This document shows positions 46,151 through 56,924 of a stretch of DNA of 64,000 bases, one piece after another. The DNA is taken from assembly GCA_032690845.1 (NCBI GenBank), contig CM064423.1:31518044-31582043 (forward strand), in the 5' to 3' direction. Every line of letters starts with the position of its first letter. The stretch's first letter is position 1. The position numbers and the translations under genes were made by a program. The stretch comes from Eleusine coracana subsp. coracana (Eukaryota > Streptophyta > Magnoliopsida > Poales > Poaceae). The notes below the pieces were generated by a model. The model worked only from the letters and a program-made list of their open reading frames with translations. It made no database searches and was not told the origin of the DNA.

Positions 46151-48644
46151 GCATGTCGGGATCCCCCGTCAACTTCAATGGTCGAGATCCCAAACATCTA
46201 GTACTCATTGGACGTCAAGATCTCCTTTGGATCACTCGACTTCACGGTTGACATCACCGGAACCCTGGGCCAGAAGAAGAGATCCGATCTGACCGTAGCC
46301 AATAGCATGGCGCGACCATCAGATTTGTCTGATCCACCTCTGCACACTACAAAGAAATCAGGGTATTGCCATGAGTGACATTGCAACAATAAATGTTTTG
46401 GTGGAATACACATTGGGTTATTGCCACCATATTCATAAACGGTTGCGACATGTAGACAATCTTGCCACGAAAAACTTATGTGGCGTTATTCATAAATTTT
46501 GTTGCAATAGTAAGACATTATTGTTACCATTAACAAAGTGCTTGCGATTAATTCATATTATTGCAACCATTTTTTGGCGTTTCCATGATGTTGAATTTCG
46601 TTGCTAAACCATGAGCTCTAAATTGCATCAAAAGATAAAATGGTTGCAATAGAGAGAAGTTACTAGCCACAGTTTTTTGCTATTACCATATTTCTATTAT
46701 AGTTTTCCATTTTGTAAGATAAGATAAAGTAATATTATTTGTAGCCTATATGTCAAAAACAAAAGTAGCGTAGTGGTAAAATATTTTCCAATAACTATAG
46801 AGGTCTAGAGACCAACTCATGCTCCAAGCAATTAGAGTTTGAAATAGTTTTATATTTTTTATTCTATTGAATTCGTTGCAATATCCATTTTTTGCCACTT
46901 AATTGTCATTGCATCTACTATTTATCGCAACATTTTGTTTCATTGCAATTACTATGACTATTGCAACAAAACACAAAAGTTGTTGCCAAACCCTATTGCC
47001 ACGCTACTACCTGCCATGACAGCTCACGAAATGAATTTGGTGGCAACATGAAGATATCACAACCATTATGGCCACAAAATTTCACCGTGGCAATACCCCA
47101 ATTTTCTTGTAGTGGCAGCTGGTGTGACTCGGACTCGACGGAAACGACCAACTCACTGGGTTCAACCCCAAGTCGGTCCAGTCCTCAGAAGGGGACTTAG
47201 ATGGTTTTTATTGTTTATACCCCCAGACGATGTTTATGGTAAATACACACTCCACCCCATCGGCGGTAGCAACAAAGATGGGGAACGCAACCATGACGCT
47301 CAAATGAGAGACCTCCGATGACGCCGACCAAGACGATACCGTGGATCTCACAGTGTCACGTGGGAGTTGATTCTCCGAGATCTAGAGATTGAGATGGACA
47401 GTGAGAAGGTCTACACCACCCCGCAGAACAACATCACCAGGGCAAGGACGATCCTTGACGGTTTGATGGCTGATGAAGCGTTCCAGGTCCCTGTGATGAA
47501 AAAGGTGGTGACCATGCTCAATGCGTCTGCACTTGAACATCAGGCAAGAGCCTGGGTTGCAGCTAAAGATCAACTGACTCATTCGGTTGTGACAAGCTCC
47601 GGGCGGTCGGCTGATTCAGGCCGAAGAGGATCCCACGATCTGAGGGAATCCCTAAACAAAAATTGTGACGGCTGCCACATCAGTAACACTCACCAGGAAG
47701 AGTAATTGCATGATGGCCCATGTCAGTCTGAAGAACAAGGTAACCGGCACGATCGGAGAGACAACCAGCATCACAATGGGCACCAGGAAGATTGACACAA
47801 TCATCGACCTCGGAACGACCAACGAGATAACCACGACGATCCACCTTAGAACAACCGACAAGATAACCATGACGACCGACATCGAGATCACAACAATTGG
47901 AAGACACACAACAATTGTGATGAGGACAACCGACGACGCTACTGCAATGAAGATGTTGGGCACCGACATCGCTGCCAAACACCCTCACTTTCACAATGGC
48001 CCTACCGTCTATGTCGGGCGGCGTCATCAGGCGATGATGAGTTTGATGGGATCAACGCCTTTGTGCTAGAGCTTCATATCTAAGTGGCTAGAGAGCTTCA
48101 AGCCGGTTGGCATTGAGAAGTATGATGACTAGACCAATGCTCAGGAAAGGCTACATATCTATGTCACCTCTATCCAGTCAGCTGGATGGGATACTTTTGT
48201 GATGACCAATTATTTGTTTGTCTGATGAGCCAACCACATGAATTTTCTCACATCTCTTCTGAAGAAGTCGGTAACATCATGGGGAGACCATAACAAGAGT
48301 TCATTGAGAACTTCACAGCTACTTACTACCGGCTGGGCAACCACTTCGACCTCACTCGAATTCTACACAAAGAAGATAGAGAAGCCCAACGTACTGAATC
48401 AACAGATCCCCATAGCCTTGTGAGGAGGTTTACGAAGTGATGAGTTGGTTTGAGAGATCGGTCGGTGCAATCAAAACATTGACCTGACCGCTCGGGAGTG
48501 CTTCGAGATCGTTGACAAGTACGCCTCCAGTGAATCTACCCTGCTTGACACCAGGAGCAAGGGAAAGGAGAACTAACATCATGACAAGTTGGAGTCCTCC
48601 AAAATGGACAAGAAGTAGAAGAGCGACAACCTGGTGGCTGCTGT
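46151..48644 (+). pseudogene. Tat3 gag, N-terminal and capsid region, decayed
   Basis: A broken gag interrupted by a CACTA element at 46345-47114. After it, the 47367-47705 frame has KVYTTPQNNITRARTILDGL, typical of Tat gag (TPTQNI-ARTILDGL pattern). Further on, EEVGNIMGRP, FTATYYRLGNHFDL and HSLVRRF can be read around 48260-48430, matching the capsid LGNF-GTYVRPGNHWDL...RF pattern. Many frameshifts and stops. It is cut at 48644 by LTR C. Confidence 0.65.
46345..47114 (+). mobile_element. Non-autonomous CACTA element, 770 bp, target duplication GCA
   Basis: Left end CACTACAAAGAAATCAGGGT, right end (reverse complement) CACTACAAGAAAATTGGGGT; the matching end repeat extends through TATTGCCA. 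GCA lies directly on both sides (46342-46344 and 47115-47117), a perfect 3-bp target duplication as CACTA elements make. The interior is full of TTGCAAC/GTTGCAA words, probably transposase-binding sites. There is no coding region, so it depends on an autonomous relative. It sits in Tat3 gag. Confidence 0.93.
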
Positions 48645-50211
48645 TGTTGACGGTCGTTAAATATCATTTCCGGCCATCAACATTACTCAAAATAAAGAAG
48701 GATTGCATATTCTCACCATGCATGTTAGTTTGAAATAATAAATATCCACTATTGCTTGGAGAATCACTGACATGCAGGAGAAATAATGAAATGGAGGAGG
48801 AAACACACCCATGTAGTGAAGAAACACAACTTCCACTAATCAAAGCTCGCCAACTGGGACTCCCACAGATTGACTGGCCCATTTACAGAAGCAAACCGAC
48901 TGAACAACTGATCTTATAGAGTCACTGTGTAGGGGGACCCAACTGGCAGGCCACCAGAGGTGGCAGCACCCGAGGCGACTCCCCCCCTATTCGGCCGAAC
49001 AATGGTGTTCGGCCGAACGGGGAGTGGCCCCCCTGGTGCATTGCTGTCACGTGCTGGCTCCTGGTGACTCCCCAATGACGTTTGTGCATGTTTGGCAGCG
49101 GTTACCGACTCAAGGAACCAACTTTGGGCAGTATAAATAGAAGGGAGAGGCCTCACTCCAAAGCACACACCAAAAAGCATTACTCTCTTATTTATTTCGT
49201 GATTCCCTTTAGTTTTAGTGGTTAGCCTTAGAATAGAGTATTCTTCAGTTCCCAAGTCGTCCTTGGAGTTGTGGTATGGCTTTTGTATCTTTCTCCTTCT
49301 ATAAGACTTTATTCTATTTAATATATTTAGTCTTTCTTATATAGTTATGTTTGGGCCATGTGTTTTTTGTTTGATTATATGATCCATTCATGTATGTGGT
49401 TATTATGCTTGCATGTTAGTATTGTAGTTATACTATATTATCATTTTAGACATAAGCCCTTACTATAGTCTTTATTTATGTCATTATAATGATGCATGAC
49501 TAATGTGTGACTTAGATCGTTTACATGTGCTTAGTGTTCACTTAAATGTGATTACTCCTTTTTTGATTCATTGCTTAAGGGATTAGGAGTATTGTTCTAG
49601 AGATGTAAGCATGGCGCTTAGATCAATAGAATGCATTATTTGTCATGTAGCCCACTGATTGCTAGGGGTAAGTAGTAGGTGGTGACAGCCCTATCCGTCC
49701 TTTGAAATCCACCACATTCGGCTATGCAATAGGCTCTTGGCCGGAATCGTACTGTGGATGCAGGGAAAAACCGGATGCCCAGGGTGTGATGATCTGATTG
49801 TCTTGCATTTGTAATTGTATTTGTATAGTAGTATATAATGTAGACTATGTAACTATATAAAAGCAACATAGGAACTTAGCTCTTTCTTTGTCCTTCTCCA
49901 CTAAACTAATATAATCCAACTTGAGTATGTTATCTGTGTGTCCACAACCATGTTTATCTCTATCCTTACCCCTGTGAGGACTTTGTCCTATAATCAAATC
50001 TGCAATGTCTAGAAATATGGTAATTAGTTTGATCAATCATATGCCTTCCTTTGGGATAAAACAAATACCATACCCTGAATACTTCCGGGTGAAATGCTAC
50101 AACAGTATTCTCCGTGCGCCTGCGGACTCTCTACATTCATTAAAGATTACCAATAAATATTTCTGGCTTCGTTGCTAAGGAAACTTAGTGACAATGTTAG
50201 AAATGCCAACA
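48645..50211 (+). mobile_element. LTR C, probable solo LTR, 1,567 bp
   Basis: Starts TGTTGACGGTCGTTAAAT in Tat3 gag and ends GAAATGCCAACA. GCTGT before (48640-48644) and ACTGT after (50212-50216) is a target duplication with one change, and gag resumes right after. TATA box GTATAAATAG at 49131-49140. Two copies of a GTTCGGCCGAAC-type palindrome (48990-49000 and 49007-49018) lie 114-142 bp upstream of it. CTGGCTTCGTTGCTAAGGA (50162-50180) resembles a tRNA-Asp primer site, so the LTR could instead end at about 50155 with a short internal remnant. Confidence 0.6.
49131..49140 (+). promoter_or_regulatory. TATA box of LTR C
   Basis: GTATAAATAG about 490 bp into LTR C; the presumed transcript leader begins near 49165. 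Confidence 0.65.
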
Positions 50212-50216
50212 ACTGT

Positions 50217-50450
50217 CGAACTGCCAAAAAAGAATCCTCGGGAGTTGTTGGATGGTCCATGCCCGTGGCACCCAAAGGGAATCACAAAGTGAAAGATTGC
50301 TATCGGCTCATGGGCTTTCCGACAGCGGCACTGAAGGTGGCTCAATCACTACCCAGGCACAATTGTCTCGCATAGAACAAGACCAACAACGACGACAAGA
50401 AGCATGCTCCTCGAAGAAAAAGCATAAGCTATTGATGTGAGAAATAAACG
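50217..50450 (+). pseudogene. Tat3 gag, C-terminal segment
   Basis: Gag continues after LTR C with ELPKKNPRELLDGPCPWHP, then after a one-base frameshift KGNHKVKDCYRLMGF. Together this is the zinc-finger-like C-P-W-H-P...N-H-K-V-K-D-C motif found at the end of Tat gag. An additional shift follows, then SRIEQDQQRRQEACSSKKKH. It confirms that LTR C split the Tat3 gag. Confidence 0.75.
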
Positions 50451-50962
50451 CCATGGAACCAGCTGCCCCTGAGTACATGAAGTGGTCTGAAGTACTATAA
50501 ACATCATGACCGTTAGTGTTTGCAAACCCCAAGGTATGAAAGTTTAGTGTTTGACTAACAACATAAAATGGTTACTAATGCCTACATCTAGTGTTGTGGA
50601 TGTAGAACATACTATTAACTCAAAGAAGAACACGGTGAATGTAACCTTGATGATCAATAAAGCACTAGGTGAAGTGCCATGCAGATCTTGATGGAGTGTG
50701 GTGGTGATGGAGATTGATCAGGGCTAAGGACAGCTAGGTCCAAGTGTGTGTGATCACTTGGCTAGTCTGTAGGCTTGAGTCCATAAGAAAAACCAGACTA
50801 TCAAGAGGGCAAGAGTCATTCTCTTAGGCTTCTCTAGGGTTAGAATGTTGGGATACTCAAGTAAAGCTCTAGGACACTTAGAGTGGCAGAGGAGAAGGAT
50901 TGATCAAGGTTTGGAAGCTTGGAGACGAGTCAAGAGGACAACAATTTTCAGCTTCAGGACAA

Positions 50963-51494
50963 GTCACCATAACGTACAGTGAGGTCGTAGCAGGGTCCAT
51001 TGAGAAATGCTCCTGTAGACGTAGGTATGTGGGTATCACCATATGGTGTGGAGGTTATGTCACCTTAACATACGGTGAATGCCAATGAGTTGTATAGAAG
51101 GGGCAGAGCCTTTGGGCTAGAGCTCAGGAGGACGATGTAAGATATGGCAAGGTTACCGTAAGATACAACGAGTCAAGGAGCATGGAGGTCGTTTTCAGGT
51201 ACTCTCTGGAGACCTTACAGTGAGGTCGCCTTAAGGTATGGTGACCTACGAAGGAATAGAAGTGGCCAGCACTCAGAGTTGCCGCTGACGTTACAGCGAG
51301 GTCATCGTAATGAATGGTGACCAAAGGAAGCTGAGTGGCCAGAATTTGGTACTCTCTAGAGACCTTATGGTGACGTAGTGGATTTGTGCGAAGAGGGGCA
51401 CTGGAGAGATTAGAGGCTGCCGTATAGTTGAGCGGAGGTCACTATACTGTATGGTGACTACACTCAGAGGTTGTCGTACTGTATGGTGGTACAT
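50963..51494. repeat. Degenerate array of CACC(A/G)TA...TA(C/T)GGTG palindromes
   Basis: At least nine occurrences in 530 bp, for example at 50963-50986, 51034-51051 (ATCACCATATGGTGTGG), 51057-51080, 51151-51172, 51213-51246, 51288-51323, 51362-51377, 51446-51471 and 51473-51494. Half-sites are about 8 bp with variable centres, often preceded by GAGGTC. They lie in the U3 of the copia-like LTR. Confidence 0.75.
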
Positions 51495-51840
51495 TATAGC
51501 GGTTGGTTCTCAGTTTCGCCAGCTTTTTGGCATGGCTGGTGGAGTAGTTGGAGACCATATATAGTTGTTGCTGGGGTCTTTCTGACCTCTCTTGGCCATT
51601 TGGATAGCTAGGAAAACTTTAAGAGACCCAAAAGGAGAAGAAGAGACACTAGAGCAAAGATTGGAGGTATCTTTGAGTGTCATGGAGAGTAACACAAGAG
51701 CATCCCATGTCTCTAGCCTAGGAGAGGTTGTAGAGAGGATTAGTGTTGTTACTCTTGGTCTATGGAAAGTCCTAGACTGGTTAGAGGTCGGTAATCGAGC
51801 CTATTGTTATTGTGACGTGTTGTGAAGGTTGTCAGAACTC

Positions 51841-51848
51841 TATAAAAG
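51841..51848 (+). promoter_or_regulatory. TATA box of copia-like LTR
   Basis: TATAAAAG in the context CTCTATAAAAGGTTTG, about 260 bp before the truncated right edge. Confidence 0.6.
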
Positions 51849-52107
51849 GTTTGAGCTTGCCTTTGAAAGGAGCATCGCGAGAGAGCGCCCGTGCGTGCAC
51901 TCTAGGAGTGCAACAAGTCCTTGAGGGACGCAAGATTGTGCTCGAGGAGCCTAGGGCTCGATGAGTAGTGGTCACGCAACCAGACTGTCACTCTGTGAGT
52001 GATACGAGCTTGTGTGCAAGGACTCCACTACAGGTGGCGGCAGGTATCAATACTTTGACGAAAGTAGATCCAACGAGGATTAGGGGAGGCACCATCCTCC
52101 CGATACC

Positions 52108-53331
52108 TATTGGTATTTTAAATAAATGTAGGTAATCCACAAGCGCACGGAGAATACCTTTGTAGCATTTCACCCGAAAGTATTCAAGGTATCATATTTA
52201 TTTTATCCCAAAGGAAAGCATGAGTCGATCAAGATGGTTACCATGTTTTAGACGTGCATAATAGATCATGAGGCAAAGTACTCATAGGGGTAAGGGTATG
52301 GATAAACATAGGTAGTGCACACACAGATAACATACTCAAAATAAATAAAACTAGTCTAGTTGAGAAGGACAAAGAAAGAACTAAGTTCCTATGTTGCTTT
52401 TATATAGTTGCATAGTCTACATTATATACTATTATACAGATACATAAGCAATCAAGAAAACTAGATCATCACATCCTAGACCTCCGGTTTTCCCTTGCAA
52501 CCATAGTACCATTCCGGCCAAGAGCCTATTGCATAGCCAAACGTGGGGGATTACAAAGGACAGATAGGGCTATCACCACCTACTGCCGACCTCTAGCAAT
52601 GCATGGGATACACGACAAATAAGGCATTATATTGATCAAACCACCACGCCTACATCTCTAGAACAGTACCCTTGATCCCCTAGAGATGGATTAGAAAAGG
52701 AGTAATCACATTGAAGTGAACACTAAGGACATGGAAATGATCTAAGTCAAACATTAATCATGCATCACTATAATGATATAAATAAAGATTATAGTAAGGG
52801 ACTATATATAACATGGTAGTATAGTATAACTACACTACTAACATGTAAACATACTAACCACATACATGAATGGAACACATAATCAAACAAGAAACAGACG
52901 ACCCAAGCAACACTATATAGAAAGACTAAGTATATTAAATACAACAAAGTCTTACAAAAGGAGAAATATACAAGAGACATACCACAACTCCGAAGAAGAC
53001 TTGGGAACAGAAAAAGACTCTATTCTATGCCCAACTCCACTAAATCTAGAGAGCAACTCTAAATATAAAGAGAGTGATGCTTCTAAGTATGAGTTGAGGA
53101 GTGAGCCACACCCTTCCTTTTATAGGGGTCCAAAGGCGGTTCCAAGGTGTTGGCACCATAATTTGGACCGGTCCCAATAGTCAGAGACGTATAGTTGAAG
53201 TCGGTCGAGTTAGAGAAGCCCAACGGTCAATGGGAATAAAGTTTAGATTTAGTTTAGAGATAAATCTAGTTGGTTTACTTGTGTAGAAACCGAAGATTCA
53301 TGACCGAGTCGGGTTAGAACCCCTTGCATGG
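52108..53331 (-). mobile_element. LTR C family, inverted and diverged copy
   Basis: The reverse complement aligns with 49130-50155 of LTR C over about 1 kb (R and U5 parts). Shared blocks include TTCCCAAGTC-TTC-TTGGAGTTGTGGTATG, TTCTAGAGATGTA, and TATTGCATAGCC in reverse complement. A TATA box on the minus strand (CCTATAAAAGG) lies at 53116-53126. The U3 beyond it is different from LTR C. The right edge is cut by family A at 53332. Confidence 0.7.
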
Positions 53332-55847
53332 TGTCACACCTGATTTTAAGGACAAAACCAAGTGCTTATCATATGTGTGCCCAGGAACAAGTTTCACACA
53401 TATTGACAGTAAAGTGAATAACAGTATAACCAATGTCATTATTAAAGCGTACCATTATTACATAAATAATTATCTTTAAAGACTAACAATGACTCTCTCG
53501 TAGAATAACAGCGGAAAGCACCATAACACCACATGCAATCGACCGTGGGCACATGCGCCTAGTAGTAGTCTTCTTCGATGTAGTCCATCTCTCCATCGTC
53601 TGAGCAGCAGTTTGATAGTACAACAACAAAGGGAAATAGCATGGGTGAGCACATGTCGTACTCAGCAAGTGGGGGAAATAGCAAGGCTAACATAATGGTT
53701 CATTTGCATAAATGAGCACTACACCTAAGACCTTTTGAATAGCACTCCTATTTACTAAGTGAAAAGTTGTCCCAAGTTATCTCATCAAACCAACACTGCA
53801 GGTTACACTGCCTATAGCCAACCATGGGTTGAACCACCCATAAGAAACCACACTACAGGTTACACCGCCTGTAGCAAACCAAGGGTTACACCGCCTAAAC
53901 CAAACTTGACTACCCACCAAGTTCACCCATAAACAACCATCCTAAATGTGTGAGGATCCAGGCCGCTCATCACTGTGAGCACGACTGTTATAACAGTTTG
54001 ACACTCTGCAGAGGTTGCACAACTTTACCCACAGGTTGGTGATTTCATCACTATACAGTGACTAGAGAGTCTCCATGTTGTCCAATTCACACTACCTTAG
54101 ATGTGAAACCAGGAGATCACCACAAAGGATTTTCAAAGAGCTTCCCATCTTGCAAACAATCCATGCTAAGGTTTCACCGCTGCGGAATTAAACCGTTCGT
54201 ACAGAAGCTCCCACTGGCGCCGTGGCTAGGAGTGAACCGTCCATCACTGGAGTCCGAGAGTAAACCGTCCGGTTCGCATTCCTTGACTGCCCGTAAAACT
54301 AGGAAGACATCTTGATACTCAACCAAGCCTACGCATATCAGACCTGTGCTTTATGCTATTTTGCTGGGTGGCCGCTCCACGAAACTAACTCTTGTGATCC
54401 CAAACAGGTACCACCACAATCCCATAGTACTGTACCAAGTACACGTGCATACCCGCACCATCATCATCATCCTCCTGCTTGGATCACCTAGGTTCCATGT
54501 TGCTAAAAAGGATTACCCATCCCTTATGATCATTATGTTCAAGTGAGCCATTAGTCAAGATTAACATTAGACACTTCCCAACCCGACATAGTTAACTAGG
54601 CATGACGTACCCATTCTAACATACTACACCAGAACCTAGGCGACAAGGAATAATATGGAACAGGATGATGACACATAGGATTCAATATTAATGAGCATGC
54701 ATAGAGAATAGAGAGAAATGTAAAATATAGGTTCAAAATGCATCAAGAACACTTGCCTGGTTCCCCTTGCTGCTGCTCAAAGTCTTCAAGATGGGGATCT
54801 CGGAAGTTCTCTAACAGTGGTTCGTCTACTCAACATCACACCAGAAACACAAGCATACAAACAAACTAAGCAATAACATGCCACACAGTAACAAACAACA
54901 ATGAAAACAATACTACGAAAAAATATGTATTGCTACAATCGCGTGATCGCAAGAATCGCCTAAATCTGAGTTACGAGTAAAAAGTTACAAAGGTTTAAAG
55001 TTCTAGGGTTAAAATAATAATTAGCAAAATATTATGAAACGGTACAAATAAATAATATTAAACACTACAATCACTCTGGTGTAAGAATTTCTCAGTTCTG
55101 AGCTACGGTTGAAAAATTATGAAGATTTGAAGTTTTAGGGGCAAAAATATAATTTTAGAAAAATATAAGGGCTAAACTGTAAAATGTAAGTATTAAAATA
55201 TCTATTATGAAAAAATTAGGTACCAAAATATAATTTATAAAAACTTTAGGGGCCTAAGTGTAAAAAAAACAGGACTAAAACATAACTAATAAAAAGTCTA
55301 GGGGCGTTTTTGAAAAATTACAAGACTAAAAATAATTATATATAAACTTAGGGTTCTAAATATAATTTTGTGAAGGTTCTACAAGAGTTTCAGGATTATA
55401 AAGTACTCCCTCCATCCAAAAATCTTAAGCATATTTGAGCTGGGTACCATGACCAAGAAAACGAGTTAAGAGAGGAAAAAGCAGTTACTCCACGCACGGT
55501 TTTGTATATTGACGTCTCGTTACGTGAGAGAGTGAATTGATGGACCAATAGACCATGCATTCACCCAATCAACTCTCACATTTAAGTTGCTTGCACCCAA
55601 TGAAGCATGCCTCTCTATTTAACTCATTAAATTTTACATAGGAATCAGAGACACTCGTTTATTGCATAAATAATTACATGTTATATGATAGAGATTTCTG
55701 GAAAACTAGTTTTCTGTAATATGCTTGAGATATTTGGATGGAGGGAGTAATAAAAATAAAGAACAGGGGCCTAAACATAAATCTGTCATTTTCTCGTAAT
55801 AAAATAAAAATAATAATAATTAATAAAAAAATAAAAAATAATCCCGT
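53332..55847 (-). mobile_element. Long LTR, family A, inverted copy
   Basis: Starts TGTCACACCTGATTTTAAGG; the reverse complement reproduces the 3' end of family A at 30322-30698 (GAGATGGACTAC, TAATAATG, TGACATTGGTT) and its middle part (TGAGGATCCAGGCC and related blocks at 53945-54300). The GC-rich promoter part is missing because an Athila LTR begins at 55848. It contains a Stowaway MITE at 55406-55747. Strongly diverged from the left copies, so much older. Confidence 0.75.
55406..55747. mobile_element. Stowaway MITE, 342 bp, TA target duplication
   Basis: Ends CTCCCTCCATCCAAAAATCT and its near reverse complement (…ATATTTGGATGGAGGGAG), flanked by TA on both sides (55404-55405 and 55748-55749). 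Inner terminal repeat TTAAGCATATTT/AATATGCTTGAG extends the match. No coding region; mobilised by mariner-type transposases in plants. Confidence 0.93.
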
Positions 55848-56910
55848 TGTTGGTCATATCTACGCACCCAGTTATATACCGCAAGAGGACGGTGTACAGT
55901 TGTAGCTCTTTTTCCCTCAGAGTATTCCAAGGTTATCGAATCCATAGGGAACAAGCGGAACAAATACTATTAAAGGGTTACTAACAGATTGCAATGAGTT
56001 GGTTGGTGTGAATGATGACGGTGAGAAAGAGGAAGGTGAATGTTATTGAAGAGGCAACAGAATAATGAAGGATTCTCTCCTTTGGATTGGTTCACTAGTA
56101 TGCAACCTTATTCTTATCAACTCGAGTGATGACTCTAATATTCTACAAGACATGGTGGTTTCGTTCACCCCGGCTGTCACTACAGAGGCTATTAGCTCCG
56201 CACTTGTTTCTTGCACTATGTAATGGGTATCAACATAGATTAAATTCATCACATAGATTAAATTCATTGAGAGAGTATCAACAAGCATGAGAGCTACATG
56301 ACCAGATCCCTGCACCAGAGAAGAGAATATGAGCCTACTCACTCATCCTTCCGCTAGACATAGCAGAGGGGTGAGAAATAGCGTTGGAACGCGCACGAGC
56401 CGATCGGCGCAGGCGTCGCACCGATCGGCGCGACCTCCCTTCTCGTGGATCTCGTCGGTGTTCACGAACCTCCGCCGCTAATATCCTGGAACCCTAGTTT
56501 TAATAACTGGTTCTCGCGATTGTCGTCTCCCCTTGGTCGTCTTTGCTCTTGATAATTATCTTCCTTTCATACTCGACGGGATTAGGTCAACTTCCACCGA
56601 CTCTGACTCATACTGGGCTGGGCCTTCATCTCTCCTGGACCGGATCATGTTTTAGTCAACTTTTCCTCCTGCGTCAATCGGCGCATGGGTCGCGCCGATC
56701 GGCGCGGTTCTGAATCTGGCCCATCTTCGTTACTCTTCAGCTCTTTATCCATAATTGCCCTGTTTTACACCTATTTCCTACGATTATATCCAAAACAGAA
56801 CAACTACAAATATATGCAAATATAGGGTTAATTGTTAGTCCAAACTACCAAATTAAGAAGCAAAACATTCCTTTTTGGTAAATAAAATGGGCATCTAGAA
56901 ACCACCAACA
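55848..56910 (-). mobile_element. 3' LTR of the Athila-type element, 1,063 bp
   Basis: Ends TGTTGGTCATATCT and AACCACCAACA, with TGTTGG/CCAACA ends. It aligns with the 5' LTR from 63093 on, with small indels. The TATA position reads TTTCATAC (56565-56572), where the 5' LTR has TTTTATAC, so its promoter is probably damaged. Two pairs of GATCGG palindromes: 56399-56410 with 56419-56432, and 56671-56684 with 56692-56706. The polypurine tract follows at 56911. Confidence 0.9.
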
Positions 56911-56924
56911 GTTCCCCCACACTC
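56911..56924 (-). other. Polypurine tract of the Athila-type element
   Basis: On the minus strand GAGTGTGGGGGAAC immediately before the LTR start TGTTGG. A close copy of the tract and its flank (TTCCCCCACACTCAAA on the plus strand) recurs at 58246-58261, just after ORF3. Confidence 0.8.

Larger units (their letters stand above)
50590..52107 (+). mobile_element. Copia-like (SIRE/Maximus-style) LTR, truncated
   Basis: About 1.5 kb with no coding region. TGAATGTAACCTTGATGATC...AAAGCACTAGGTGAAGTGCC near its start and a TATA box CTATAAAAGG (51840-51849) followed by ACGAGGATTAGGGGAGGCACC (52074) match the style of SIRE/Maximus copia LTRs. U3 (50960-51495) carries a series of short palindromes of the form TCACCnTA-TAnGGTGA. 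The right edge is cut by the inverted LTR C copy; the left edge is approximate. Family assignment is by resemblance. Confidence 0.45.

Noticed and set aside
55848..56910. Treating the repeat at 55848 and 63093 as a host tandem duplication
   Set aside because: TGTTGG/CCAACA ends, a polypurine tract and a tRNA-Asp-type primer site show these are the two LTRs of one element.
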